A DNA stretch of 64,000 nucleotides, taken from Parapedobacter defluvii (GTDB lineage: Bacteria; Bacteroidota; Bacteroidia; Sphingobacteriales; Sphingobacteriaceae). Position 1 is the first letter of the stretch, and each line of letters opens with the position of its first letter. A program made the translations under genes and the position numbers. The notes below the pieces were generated by a model. The model was not told the origin of the DNA and did no database searches. It worked only from the letters and a program-made list of their open reading frames with translations. Below are positions 1-8,217 of this stretch, one piece after another. Location of the stretch: contig NZ_BMIK01000002.1 in the NCBI RefSeq assembly GCF_014642075.1, forward strand, positions 1-64,000. The letters are read 5' to 3'.

Positions 1-2
1 AG

Positions 3-1427
3 GGCATTTTTTTTCACCCTAACCATTTCCATAAATATACGGATACTATTCCTAATCCCAAAATCTTAAAAGCGATTTCCCTGTCGTACAATCCCGCCAT
101 TTGGGACAAGATGCTTTATTTTATTAGTAACTCTGCACGTTTTTTTAATATCCGCTTTATCTTGATGTCTGCCACCTTGCCCAAGATCAGTGAACTCAAA
201 GTCGGTCTCACGCAGACATTGCCTTTTGTAGAGTTGCTGCCTAATGCACGTAAGTACATGACCAACCCAAACTTCTCCGATAGGGTATCTTTTAATTTTG
301 AATTGTTTGAACAAGCGGAAAGATCACTGGAGGCACTTGCGGCAGCGGTGTTGGAGAAGTCCGAAAATTATGCACAGCAACACGGTGCGGTCCGAACGAT
401 AGTTGAGTTTATCTACAAAAGATCAGCATCCGAATTTCAGCGGCTGTTTGAAAATAATGGCTTTTTTGATGAGGTGTTTGTCCTTTCAGGAACCATACTC
501 GAATCCCGTAGAAGAGAAATCATCAATTTCATCAAACGGACGACCAAACAATCCAAGAATATTTTGCTCATCACCACTCAGGTAGTGGAAGCGGGTGTGG
601 ACATTGATATGGATTTGGGTTTTAAGAACGTGTCTCTTTTGGATTCGGACGAGCAATTGGCTGGCCGAGTAAATAGAAATGCAAGTAAAGATGGATGTGA
701 AGTGTACTTATTCCGGGTAGATGATGCTCATGTGCTCTACGGGAAAGACTATCGTTATGCAAAAACAAAAGAATATATTAATCAACAGCTGTATCAGGAA
801 ATTCTGAAGACAAAAGATTTCAAACAGCTTTATGAAAAGGTCTTATTGTACATTGATGATTCAAACAATCCGTTGTTCAAAAATTCCATCAGCGATTATG
901 AAAACTGTGTCGATGCACTCCGTTACACAGATGTAGATAAAGAATTTCAAATCATTGACCAAGAAAACAGTCTGGTGTTTGTGCCGTTGAAAGTTCCAAT
1001 TCTGATTGATGGAACGGATAGCGGTGCAGTTGATGAGATTTTCACGCCCGATGATTTGCTTTTTTTGGAGCGATTCGGTGTATTGCCGCAAGAAGATGTA
1101 TGCCATGGCAAACAAAGAGGATTCATTGATGGGGAAAAAGTTTGGGACATTTATCGGCAACTTATTGAACAACAGGTAAAAGAACACGTTGGTTTTAACA
1201 TTAATCGCAAAATTGATTTTAAGGTGTTGCAGTCAATTATGGCTAAGTTCAGTTTTTCACTGGTTTCTTATTCAAAAGATTATAGGAAAATACAAGAAGG
1301 TTTTGGCGTGGAAGAATATGGCTTCATGTATTTTTCCCATTGGAACGAAGAAAGGGAAAAGGGAAAACCATATGACTATGTAACTGGCTTGAATAGTGAG
1401 GCGTTTAGTGATTCATTTTTTATCTAA
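3..1427 (+). CDS. cas3: CRISPR-associated helicase Cas3, C-terminal part (5' end outside window)
   Basis: This is the C-terminal half (about 474 residues) of a Cas3 helicase, the ATP-dependent 3'-5' helicase that unwinds target DNA for degradation in type I CRISPR interference. The frame is open to the window edge, with no stop upstream of the first in-frame ATG at 111, so the gene starts outside. Visible helicase motifs are SATLP (motif III), ITTQVVEAGVDID (motif V) and QLAGRVNRN (motif VI). The HD nuclease domain and Walker A would lie upstream and are not seen. cas4 and cas1 follow on the same strand, which fits a subtype I-B-like gene order, but the Cascade genes that would decide the subtype are outside. 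A 144-bp gap and an ATPase gene separate it from cas4, which is unusual. Family call is firm; subtype is inferred. Confidence 0.88.
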   Translation, partial: GIFFHPNHFHKYTDTIPNPKILKAISLSYNPAIWDKMLYFISNSARFFNIRFILMSATLPKISELKVGLTQTLPFVELLPNARKYMTNPNFSDRVSFNFELFEQAERSLEALAAAVLEKSENYAQQHGAVRTIVEFIYKRSASEFQRLFENNGFFDEVFVLSGTILESRRREIINFIKRTTKQSKNILLITTQVVEAGVDIDMDLGFKNVSLLDSDEQLAGRVNRNASKDGCEVYLFRVDDAHVLYGKDYRYAKTKEYINQQLYQEILKTKDFKQLYEKVLLYIDDSNNPLFKNSISDYENCVDALRYTDVDKEFQIIDQENSLVFVPLKVPILIDGTDSGAVDEIFTPDDLLFLERFGVLPQEDVCHGKQRGFIDGEKVWDIYRQLIEQQVKEHVGFNINRKIDFKVLQSIMAKFSFSLVSYSKDYRKIQEGFGVEEYGFMYFSHWNEEREKGKPYDYVTGLNSEAFSDSFFI

Positions 1428-1538
1428 CTACGGTGCAAGAGTTCTTAAAAAGTAATACAACTCATAAAATTAATCTCAGGACAATGCGTGAAGAATTGTC
1501 GATGCTTACAATATGGAATCAAATTATTATTTAATTTA

Positions 1539-1575
1539 CCATGAAAATCGTAAATTTGATTTTCGTTTTTCATGG
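1539..1575. promoter_or_regulatory. 37-bp imperfect palindrome overlapping the ATPase start codon
   Basis: The outer arms CCATGAAAA (1539-1547) and TTTTCATGG (1567-1575) are perfectly complementary and the interior is mostly symmetric. The ATPase start codon (1572-1574) lies inside the right arm. An operator or mRNA hairpin placed here could control initiation, so autoregulation is a reasonable inference. A promoter was not identified. Confidence 0.5.
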
Positions 1576-2726
1576 AAATAAAGAGAAAAATCACGGAGCC
1601 GTTCGAGGAATATAGGCAGATATTCCCCGCCGTTGGCTTATTAGGGCCTCGACAAGTAGGCAAAACGACATTTGTAAAGGGACTTACCAAGGTGGATGAT
1701 TTTATTTATTTGGATTTAGAGCGCTTGGCCGACCGGGAGAAGCTTAAAGACCCCGGGTTTTATTTTTCGCAGTACCCAAATAAATGCTTCATTTTGGATG
1801 AAGTGCAGTTCATGCCGGAGATTTTTGCGGAATTGAGAGGAATTATCGATGCCGATCGCAAACCGGGCAGGTTTTTATTGCTTGGATCGGCTTCACCGGA
1901 TTTAATCCGCAATGCCTCGGATTCGCTCGCCGGAAGAATTGGATACTTGCAATTGACACCCTTTACAATGCCAGAAGTGGATAATAATGCGCAACAGTTA
2001 TGGCTGCGAGGCGGTTTTCCACTCGCCTATTTAGCAACATCCCAACGAGCAAGTGTTTTGTGGCGAAGAAATTTCATCCAAACGTATATTAATAGAGATT
2101 TGGGATTACTGGGCCTGCAAGCCGATCCCCAATTGATGGAGCGCTTTTGGCGGATGTTGGCCTCCGTACATGGGAATCTGTGGAATGCGGAAGGCTTCGC
2201 TCGCTCCTTGGGGATTACACGTCCTACGGTAAATCGATATCTTGATTTTATGGAAGGGGCTTTTATGGTCCGTGTGTTACAGCCATGGTTCAGGAACATC
2301 AAAAAGCGCTTGGTCAAATCGCCTAAAGTTTACATTAGAGATAGTGGCCTGCTACATAATTTACTTGGACTGGATGACTTCGAAACGCTGATTAATCATA
2401 TTCAGGTAGGCGCTTCGTGGGAAGGATTTGTATTAGAGCAGATTATCAACTCATTGGATGATAATACACATCCTTGGTTTTATCGAACACAGCAAGGTGC
2501 GGAATGCGATCTCTTACTCGAGAAAAATGGTAAAATCGTAGCTGCTATAGAGATTAAATATGCAGCTGTGCCGAGCATCAGTAAAGGATTCCGGATTTCT
2601 ATGGAAGATACCAAAGCTTTAAAAGGATATATTATCGCTAATGTGGACGAAGCATATAGTCCGGAAGCAGGGATAACTGTAGTTGATATTACCGCATTTA
2701 TTAGGGAAGAATTACCAAAGCTATGA
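1572..2726 (+). CDS. AAA ATPase with DUF4143 domain, inserted within the cas operon
   Basis: A 384-residue AAA ATPase of the AAA_14/DUF4143 family. The N-terminal half has a Walker A (GPRQVGKTT, about residues 27-35) and a Walker B-like FILDEVQF near residue 73. The C-terminal half shows the DUF4143 pattern, including the WEGFVLEQII helix and an E-C-D...E-I-K nuclease-like set near residues 310-330 (AECDLLLEK, AAIEIKY). Family members are widespread in Bacteroidota and archaea, but their substrate is poorly known. The stop overlaps the cas4 start by 4 bp (ATGA), implying translational coupling, so cas4 now sits in its transcript. DUF4143 ATPases are not standard parts of type I cas operons; I read it as a later insertion. 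It may be part of the defence locus or a hitch-hiker. Confidence 0.85.
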   Translation: MEIKRKITEPFEEYRQIFPAVGLLGPRQVGKTTFVKGLTKVDDFIYLDLERLADREKLKDPGFYFSQYPNKCFILDEVQFMPEIFAELRGIIDADRKPGRFLLLGSASPDLIRNASDSLAGRIGYLQLTPFTMPEVDNNAQQLWLRGGFPLAYLATSQRASVLWRRNFIQTYINRDLGLLGLQADPQLMERFWRMLASVHGNLWNAEGFARSLGITRPTVNRYLDFMEGAFMVRVLQPWFRNIKKRLVKSPKVYIRDSGLLHNLLGLDDFETLINHIQVGASWEGFVLEQIINSLDDNTHPWFYRTQQGAECDLLLEKNGKIVAAIEIKYAAVPSISKGFRISMEDTKALKGYIIANVDEAYSPEAGITVVDITAFIREELPKL

Positions 2727-3235
2727 ACATCACCGCCACCCATATCAATCTTTATCATGTATGTCGCCGCGAATTGTGGCTCCATGCTAATGGCATCCGT
2801 ATGGAGCACACATCAGATGTGGTAGCCGAAGGCAAGATGATCGGTGATACCAGCTATCCCGAACGGGCCGAACGGTACACGGAGATTGAAATTGACGGCG
2901 TAAAGATAGACTTCTACGATGCCCGCAATAGGGTGGTGCATGAGGTGAAGAAATCAGACAGTGTGGAAAATGCGCATATCGCACAAGTGAAGTATTATTT
3001 ATACAAGTTGCGACAGCATGGCATGGAGGACGCTACGGGCATTATCGAGTACCCAAAAATGAGACAACGTGAATCGGTGGAATTAAAAGAAGAAGATATT
3101 ACTGCTATAAAAGGATGGGAATCTGATATTACTGATATCGTGTCGGGAAACACATGTCCGCCCGTTATCCATTCCAAGCTATGCCGCCGATGCAGCTATT
3201 ACGATTTTTGCTATGTGGAAGAAGAAAGCGATTGA
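2723..3235 (+). CDS. cas4: CRISPR-associated exonuclease Cas4
   Basis: A 170-residue Cas4, the RecB-like Fe-S exonuclease that trims and orients prespacers during CRISPR adaptation. The single N-terminal Cys (CRRELWLH, about residue 14) and the C-terminal triad C-x2-C-x5-C (CRRCSYYDFC, about residues 154-163) are the four iron-sulphur ligands. Nuclease residues are present: D in KIDFYD, E-V-K in HEVKKS, and the QVKYYLY motif. Length is normal for the family. It begins inside the ATPase gene's stop and ends 6 bp before cas1. It appears intact, but its adaptation partners are not: cas1 is truncated and no cas2 follows, so a spacer-acquisition role is unlikely unless supplied in trans. Confidence 0.92.
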   Translation: MNITATHINLYHVCRRELWLHANGIRMEHTSDVVAEGKMIGDTSYPERAERYTEIEIDGVKIDFYDARNRVVHEVKKSDSVENAHIAQVKYYLYKLRQHGMEDATGIIEYPKMRQRESVELKEEDITAIKGWESDITDIVSGNTCPPVIHSKLCRRCSYYDFCYVEEESD

Positions 3236-3241
3236 ATATTT

Positions 3242-3670
3242 ATGAAGAAGACCTATTACCTCTTCAACCCCGGCCGCATGAGTCGTAAGGATAATACACT
3301 GAAATTTACTCCTGTGGACGAACAGGGTAGGGAGGGGGTGCCTAAGTATATCCCCATTGAGGGTGTTTCGGATTTGTTTTGCTTTGGTAGCCTTGATGCC
3401 AACAGTGCGTTGTACAACTTTTTAGGAAAAGCAGGGATTGCTGTCCATTTTTTCGATTATTATGAGCATTATACCGGTTCGTTTACCCCAAAGGAGTACC
3501 TGTTGGCCGGAAAGATGCAGATAGAGCAGACAAAGCAGCACATCGATAGACGAAAACGGCTGATTGTGGCCAAGAAATTTGTTTCAGGAGCAGCATTTAA
3601 CATGACGAAGAATCTATTCGCTTTCGAACTAACAATCCTGAATATAAGTCGTTATCGGATGATCAAATAG
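3242..3670 (+). pseudogene. cas1: Truncated cas1 (CRISPR integrase), N-terminal fragment
   Basis: The first about 122 residues match Cas1: the N-terminal beta-rich part (YYLFNPGRMSRKDNTL), the ALYNFLGKAGIAVHFFDYY segment and the SGAAFNMTKN helix. Normal Cas1 runs to about 330 residues, and the metal-binding Glu-His-Asp residues lie in the missing C-terminal domain. After about base 3612 the frame runs into unrelated sequence and stops 18 codons later. From base 3604 a different frame reads as a coherent protein that joins the next gene, so the break is a recombination junction rather than a frameshift. The product, if made, cannot integrate spacers. cas2 and a repeat array are not seen downstream. 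Confidence 0.88.
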
Positions 3671-3690
3671 CCAAATATTTAGTTGAAAAC

Positions 3691-4650
3691 ATGTTTTATA
3701 GTTTGGACGTTTTCAATGAGGCAACTAATCATGTCTTGGAGTTGTTCAAGGACTTAGTCGGTTCCAATCGATTCAAAATATTTTTGGATAATAACTTAGA
3801 GGACTTAGTCGAAAGGCTGGGTGAAAAGTCATTGATTTTAAGTGATTTTGAGAAATCCGTTTATCTGTTTACTGGGGAGGACTTGGAGGTGGAAAAATTA
3901 GTTTCCAACGAATGCGACGCATTTAGACAGTCTTTGGATGCCTTGGCAGATAGAATGTACAAAGATCAAGTTGACTATCTTCTCGATAGAGATTTTTCGT
4001 TGGATAACGGAAAAAACTCTGATAAACTGCTTCAATTTTATAGTAAGGAAAGTGTAAGGATTTCTACTATTAGACAACTTCATCAAGATGCGTTAAAAAA
4101 CATTGATGGATTGGCCATATTAGAAGGGTTTTATGATAAGGCTGTCCGGCATTTTACTAGAGCCGTTCAAGCGAAGACAAATGATTCTTTGCAGCTATTA
4201 AATAATCGCTTGCTAAGCTCCCGACCGGATTCGATTACCAAAGATGCCGCCAAGACACAAAATAGAAGGCAAAGTGCACAACAGATAGTGCCGGAAGAAT
4301 TTGACGACCTCTTTTATCCAGCGTACAAAAAGAATGTAAATCGCCTGATTCGAATATTGGAATTTCATAAAGCTGAGGACACGAATCCTTGGCAAGGGCA
4401 CAGGGGATGGGCGCGGATTTTTTATGACTACTTAATAAAAAAGAAAGTTATATATGATTATAAGATAGTAAACCAAAACAAATTTGTCCAAAAACAGGAT
4501 GCGTCAATAATGTTCGCACGACGGTTCTACGGCCTTGGTGATAATATCCTGACGGCCAAAGTGTCTATAACCCGTATAAGTGATAGTGACATCACGAAAT
4601 TCAAAAGTGCTATAGACAACGAGGTAGATAAAGTTAACGGTGAAAAGTAA
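3691..4650 (+). CDS. Hypothetical protein, probably 5'-truncated at the cas1 junction
   Basis: I do not recognise this 319-residue protein. The first ATG is at 3691, but the same frame is open back to base 3604 with protein-like sequence (DEESIRFRTNNPEY) and has no start codon there. The original start was probably removed by the junction inside cas1. The protein is mostly helical and charged with no membrane segment or signal peptide. A C-terminal region from about residue 205 (DLFYPAYKKNVNRLIRIL, then GHRGWARIFYDYLI) looks like a folded domain. It ends 99 bp before an excisionase-like gene. It may belong to the mobile element that follows. Function unknown. Confidence 0.55.
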   Translation: MFYSLDVFNEATNHVLELFKDLVGSNRFKIFLDNNLEDLVERLGEKSLILSDFEKSVYLFTGEDLEVEKLVSNECDAFRQSLDALADRMYKDQVDYLLDRDFSLDNGKNSDKLLQFYSKESVRISTIRQLHQDALKNIDGLAILEGFYDKAVRHFTRAVQAKTNDSLQLLNNRLLSSRPDSITKDAAKTQNRRQSAQQIVPEEFDDLFYPAYKKNVNRLIRILEFHKAEDTNPWQGHRGWARIFYDYLIKKKVIYDYKIVNQNKFVQKQDASIMFARRFYGLGDNILTAKVSITRISDSDITKFKSAIDNEVDKVNGEK

Positions 4651-4669
4651 CCCCATGAAAATTTAATTG

Positions 4670-4743
4670 TTCGGATTCGAAAATTCGATAATCCGAAAAA
4701 GCGCTTCTAATAGTTTTGCCTTCACTTAAAGGAGCAAAATACT
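4670..4743. other. Two inverted repeats upstream of the mobile-element genes
   Basis: Arms TTCGGATT (4670-4677) and AATCCGAA (4690-4697) form one hairpin; TAGTTTTGC (4711-4719) and GCAAAATACTA (4734-4744) form another. They lie between the truncated gene and the HTH gene. The first could terminate, and the second could be an operator just ahead of the start at 4750. No T-run clearly marks a terminator. Confidence 0.4.
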
Positions 4744-4749
4744 ATTAAT

Positions 4750-5061
4750 ATGAAGCATAAAAGCACCCCCGAAAATCTCCAACTGTATTTAGCTACGGAG
4801 AGCCAATTGAAGTCGGTAGTCATGGAATGTGTAAAGGAGGCATTACAAGGTGCCTCCCCAACAACACAGGCAGGCCACGACACACCACCCGAAATCATCG
4901 ACACAAAAACACTGCTTAATCGTCTTGATTTGAGCGAACCAACAGTGATTCGGTATCGCCAAAAGGGAATGATCCCATTTTTACAAGTGGGTAGTGCCGT
5001 CCGATATGATTATCAAAAGGTCTTGGAGGCTTTAGAGAAAAAGAAAGGGGATAGAAAATGA
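4750..5061 (+). CDS. Excisionase-family helix-turn-helix protein
   Basis: A 103-residue DNA-binding protein. The C-terminal half (from about residue 50) is a MerR-like/HTH_17 domain of the excisionase type: DTKTLLNRLDLSEPTVIRY followed by RQKGMIPFLQVGSAVRYD, the typical two-turn pattern ending in the wing. The N-terminal half is polar and lacks a clear domain. In Bacteroidota integrative elements, such a gene commonly precedes a RepA-like ATPase and a VirE-N primase, exactly as here. It overlaps the ATPase start by 4 bp, so the two are probably co-translated. A role as recombination directionality or replication control factor is inferred from this context, but no integrase is present in the window. 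Confidence 0.82.
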   Translation: MKHKSTPENLQLYLATESQLKSVVMECVKEALQGASPTTQAGHDTPPEIIDTKTLLNRLDLSEPTVIRYRQKGMIPFLQVGSAVRYDYQKVLEALEKKKGDRK

Positions 5062-6239
5062 AAACTATCCCCAATCCGTCAGTTTGTTCTCCCAAAGATA
5101 CCAAAAAAAGTCCATTTCTTAACCCCAATGCGCTTGCTGAATTAACGAGTTCTGGACTTGACGAGCATGAGGACAAAACTTCTTACACTGCCATGGAGCT
5201 TTTGGAATCCGGCGATGATGAGTTGCCTATGTTGGTGGAAGGGTTAATTCCAAAAACTGGTCTGTTTGCGCTTGTTGGTACAAGCGACGTAGGCAAAAGC
5301 CTTCTTATGAGGCAGCTAGCCATTAGTGTAGCTCGTGATGAGGTTTTTCTCGGGTTTGCCTTGAATGCCACCCATAACAGAGTAATAATAGTTAATACCG
5401 AAGATGACAAAAAGGCAATAACGTCACTTTTATCGAAGCAAGTAAAAGATGACCGAGTTGGTATGGACAATATCAGGTTTGAGTTCGAAACGGATAATCT
5501 TATCAGTCGGTTAAACCAATGGCTTACTGAAAGTCCTGCTGATTTGATTATAATTGATACTTGGGGCGATACGTTTGAGCATAACCTAAATGATTCGAGT
5601 AAAATCAGGCAAGACTTACAGAAGTATCGTAGGTTGGCCAATAGGCACGGAGTTGCAGTAGGTTTTCTGCATCATACTGGTAAGAGGACACAAAACAACG
5701 GCTATTCTAAAGACAATGTTTTAGGAGGGCAAGCATTCGAGGCCAAAAATAGGCTGATATTAGAATTGAGGCAACGTAATGATGACCCCAACGTCCGCTA
5801 CTTGTCAATTCTCAAAGGTAACTACATCCGTGCTGAGCGGAAGTATATGAGTATGGAATTAAGATTTCATCCTGATAGTTTAACATTCTCGAATACAGGT
5901 GCTGTTTGCTCTGTTCGTTCCGCTTATAATTATCCGAACTCGAATAAAGGCAAGCCAAATGCAACTTACGACCCAAGCATATTAACTAAAAAAGAACACC
6001 AAAGAAAGCTGGAGGAAATCTTTGAGGCGAACAGTAAAATGAAACGTGGAGCATTATGGGAAGGACTAGCAGAAACATACGGCAATATTGGAGGTAAGAA
6101 GATAGAACGTCTGTTTAACTATCTTCTTGACGACCTTCAATTGATAGGTAAACACGGTAAAGATAAAAGCCCAAATGCATATTACTATTTAACTACTGAC
6201 CACCTAACTAATCACGGTAACCAGTCAGGTAACGAGTAA
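5058..6239 (+). CDS. RepA/KaiC-like AAA ATPase of a mobile element
   Basis: A 393-residue P-loop ATPase of the AAA_25/RepA-like type. Walker A is GTSDVGKSLL (about residues 73-82), with an INTEDD-like strand VIIVNTEDD and Walker B LIIIDTWGD (about residues 160-168). Plasmid RepA and mobile-element relatives are hexameric helicases or primosome ATPases. Residues from about 305 probably form a winged-helix C-terminal domain (RGALWEGLAETYGNIG). It is coupled to the preceding HTH gene and followed, after an 85-bp gap with a strong hairpin, by a primase-like gene. Together they look like a replication module of an integrative element. The gene appears intact. Confidence 0.82.
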   Translation: MKTIPNPSVCSPKDTKKSPFLNPNALAELTSSGLDEHEDKTSYTAMELLESGDDELPMLVEGLIPKTGLFALVGTSDVGKSLLMRQLAISVARDEVFLGFALNATHNRVIIVNTEDDKKAITSLLSKQVKDDRVGMDNIRFEFETDNLISRLNQWLTESPADLIIIDTWGDTFEHNLNDSSKIRQDLQKYRRLANRHGVAVGFLHHTGKRTQNNGYSKDNVLGGQAFEAKNRLILELRQRNDDPNVRYLSILKGNYIRAERKYMSMELRFHPDSLTFSNTGAVCSVRSAYNYPNSNKGKPNATYDPSILTKKEHQRKLEEIFEANSKMKRGALWEGLAETYGNIGGKKIERLFNYLLDDLQLIGKHGKDKSPNAYYYLTTDHLTNHGNQSGNE

Positions 6240-6246
6240 AACTAAT

Positions 6247-6300
6247 CGACTACTACTTACCACCCTATATATCTTTAGATATAGGGGATGTGTAGTGAGT
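6247..6300. other. Long imperfect hairpin between ATPase and primase genes
   Basis: A symmetric AT core, CTATATATCT / AGATATAG (6265-6274 and 6277-6284), is flanked by partially matching arms (CTACTACTTACCACC on the left, GGATGTGTAGTGAG on the right). The whole fold spans about 54 bp. It lies between two replication-type genes, so an origin-like or regulatory role is possible. A transcription terminator is an alternative; no T-tract follows. Confidence 0.4.
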
Positions 6301-6324
6301 TGATCACTAAACTATATCGAAGTT

Positions 6325-7290
6325 ATGAGTACATTCACAAACACCCAAGTATCACTATTCACGCCCACCTCCATTGACGGCCATTACAAGCTAAGCAAAT
6401 CACCCAAAACCGTTTCTCTTTACGATGTGCTATTTCAGCCATTACAACCCGAATTGATTACCGCAATTAGGAGTGAGCCGGATAAGGACAAACGGAAACA
6501 GTTAAAGCAGGGCTTGTGCGCCATCACACCGAGTGCCCTTTGCAAGGGGGGTAGACGTGCGGAGCATGTAATCAGCCATACGGGATTGATGGCTTTTGAT
6601 ATTGATGATATCTCGGGAGATACAGATCGTTACTTTCGTATGATTAAGCAAAACCGTCATACTCTCTATTTGGGGATGTCAGCAAGCGGAAACGGTCTAT
6701 GGGGTCTTATACCGATAACGTATCCTGAAAAGCATAGCCAACACTTTGAGGCCATGCGGATAATGTTTGACGACATGGGTATAAAAATAGATACCGCTCC
6801 AAAAGCGGTTAATTCATTACGATATCTTGCTTATGATGAAAACGCATATTGCAATGAAAACGCCGAACTGTTTAGACAATTGATGGAGCAAGCACCTGCC
6901 ATAGTACCAACACAATCTAGACGTCTTCCGTTGACGTCCCGAACTACTTCTACAGACCTTACGAATTAGTTTAACGCGAACTGTACCGCTTCTGACATGG
7001 ATGAGATTCTAACCAATGCGGGATTTAGCTTCCATAACAATAATGGTGGTCGCTTCCGTTACACTCGTCCGGGCAAGAGTAGAGATACTGGACTATCCAT
7101 TGACTATCACGAAAGCAGGCGCACACTATTTTCGTTCAGCAGTAATGTGCCGATGCTCAATAAATGGAAACAAGAATCCAATGGATGGTCATGTTCACCA
7201 GTGACAGCCCTCATGCTTTACGGTTGCGGTGGGTTTGAACGCAACCACTGGAAAATGGCATTCGGGTACATCAGGTCGAAACAACCTTGA
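6325..7290 (+). pseudogene. VirE-N/BT4734-type primase, split by an in-frame TAG
   Basis: The two open segments 6325-6969 and 6997-7290 share one frame and are separated only by TAG at 6967-6969. Together they make a single protein of about 321 residues. The first part is the VirE N-terminal/BT4734 domain, an archaeo-eukaryotic primase-like fold: LMAFDIDDIS (metal-binding Asp pair, about residues 89-98), SASGNGLWGLIP, and the later IDTAPKAVNSLRYLAYD. The second part matches the C-terminal module of such proteins (NAGFSFHNNNGGRFRYTRPG ... GLSIDYHE ... FSFSSNVPML). The amber codon suggests decay, unless suppressed or a sequencing error. It would otherwise prime replication of the mobile element alongside the upstream ATPase. 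Confidence 0.72.
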
Positions 7291-7405
7291 CGGAATACAG
7301 CACAAATTCACCCTTTGTTGCAATCAAAATATTACATACTTTTACCTCAACTTTGTAAAAACAATCGCTTATGGCATAAAAAGACGAAACTAACATATTA
7401 AAATA

Positions 7406-7560
7406 GAAGCGTTAGCTTTTATTCTTACTCTTGGAATCTGGAAAATTTTATATGCAGTAAAGAATACAAGTCGACGCTCACGCTAAAGCGTGGGCTGACT
7501 TATTCTACTGCATAGGCTTTCCAGAGCCCCAAGAGTGGATAAGCTCCAGTTCCACGCTTC
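7406..7560. repeat. 155-bp imperfect palindrome (MITE-like or structured element)
   Basis: The outer ends GAAGCGT (from 7406) and ACGCTTC (to 7560) are complementary. Inside them ACTCTTGG (7427) pairs with CCAAGAGT (to 7536), TATGCAGTA with TACTGCATA, and the tip CTCACGCT with AGCGTGGG (around 7476-7494). Pairing continues with small bulges over almost the full length. This fills most of the 322-bp gap between the primase pseudogene and the lipoprotein gene. It codes for nothing obvious. It could be a miniature inverted-repeat element or a single-stranded-DNA hairpin used by the mobile element. Confidence 0.6.
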
Positions 7561-7672
7561 TTTCATTTATAAACCGCCTGAATCGGAGCTGTAGGGCTTA
7601 AACTATTCTGGAATGAGAAAAATAAGTTTTCGTTTTACGGGAAACCGTATTGAGCAAAAAGTTAACGGACGT

Positions 7673-8134
7673 ATGTTTGAACCCTCATTAAGTAAATTCT
7701 TGTCAGTGAAAAAGCTATTATTTTTTTCAATTGTTCTATTGTCCATCGGTTCTTGTAAGAAACAGGAAGATGGTTCAGATAATAAACCTTTGGAGATAGA
7801 GATAGATATGTACATAGGCCTCGACAATGAGTTATCCGTGGAAATTTTCGATTATTATTCGGGGCAGGCCTTATTCTCAGAAACTTTGGTAGGTGAAAAT
7901 AGGAAAACAGAAGAAGGGCACCCTTTGGGGAGCCAACGGATATTGCCTTTGAATTTAGATCCGTCCACTAAAATGTTGAAGCTTTCATATCAGTTAAGGC
8001 GAAATACCTCTGCGCAAGGATGGGGCGGATGGTTAGAGATAAGAAAAGGTAGAAAAATCTATGTCAGCGAGCCGGTTGATGTCATAACTAGACAGACTCG
8101 TGAGATAGATTTGAGCAAACCTAAATACAATTAA
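7673..8134 (+). CDS. Small lipoprotein of unknown function
   Basis: A lipoprotein of about 153 residues. A basic-hydrophobic signal (VKKLLFFSIVLLSIGSC) ends in a lipobox Cys followed by KK. The open frame begins at 7613, but the ATG at 7673 or the GTG at 7706, immediately before KKLLFF, are better starts; I chose the ATG. The mature part is soluble and beta-rich, with a GWGGWLEIRKGRKIYV segment near the C-terminus. No family was recognised. It is the first of a run of small exported proteins on the same strand up to 11.1 kb. Likely anchored in the outer or inner membrane facing the periplasm. Confidence 0.6.
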   Translation: MFEPSLSKFLSVKKLLFFSIVLLSIGSCKKQEDGSDNKPLEIEIDMYIGLDNELSVEIFDYYSGQALFSETLVGENRKTEEGHPLGSQRILPLNLDPSTKMLKLSYQLRRNTSAQGWGGWLEIRKGRKIYVSEPVDVITRQTREIDLSKPKYN

Positions 8135-8217
8135 AGCTTGAAGTTTCTACACCCAAGAGCGTTGTGGATCATGCGATAACGTCAACGAGATATATACAAG
8201 AACTAAAGAATGGCATT

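Noticed and set aside
7406-7560. The large palindrome as an integron attC site
   Set aside because: No integrase and no core GTTRRRY sites were seen at its ends, and no gene-cassette array surrounds it.
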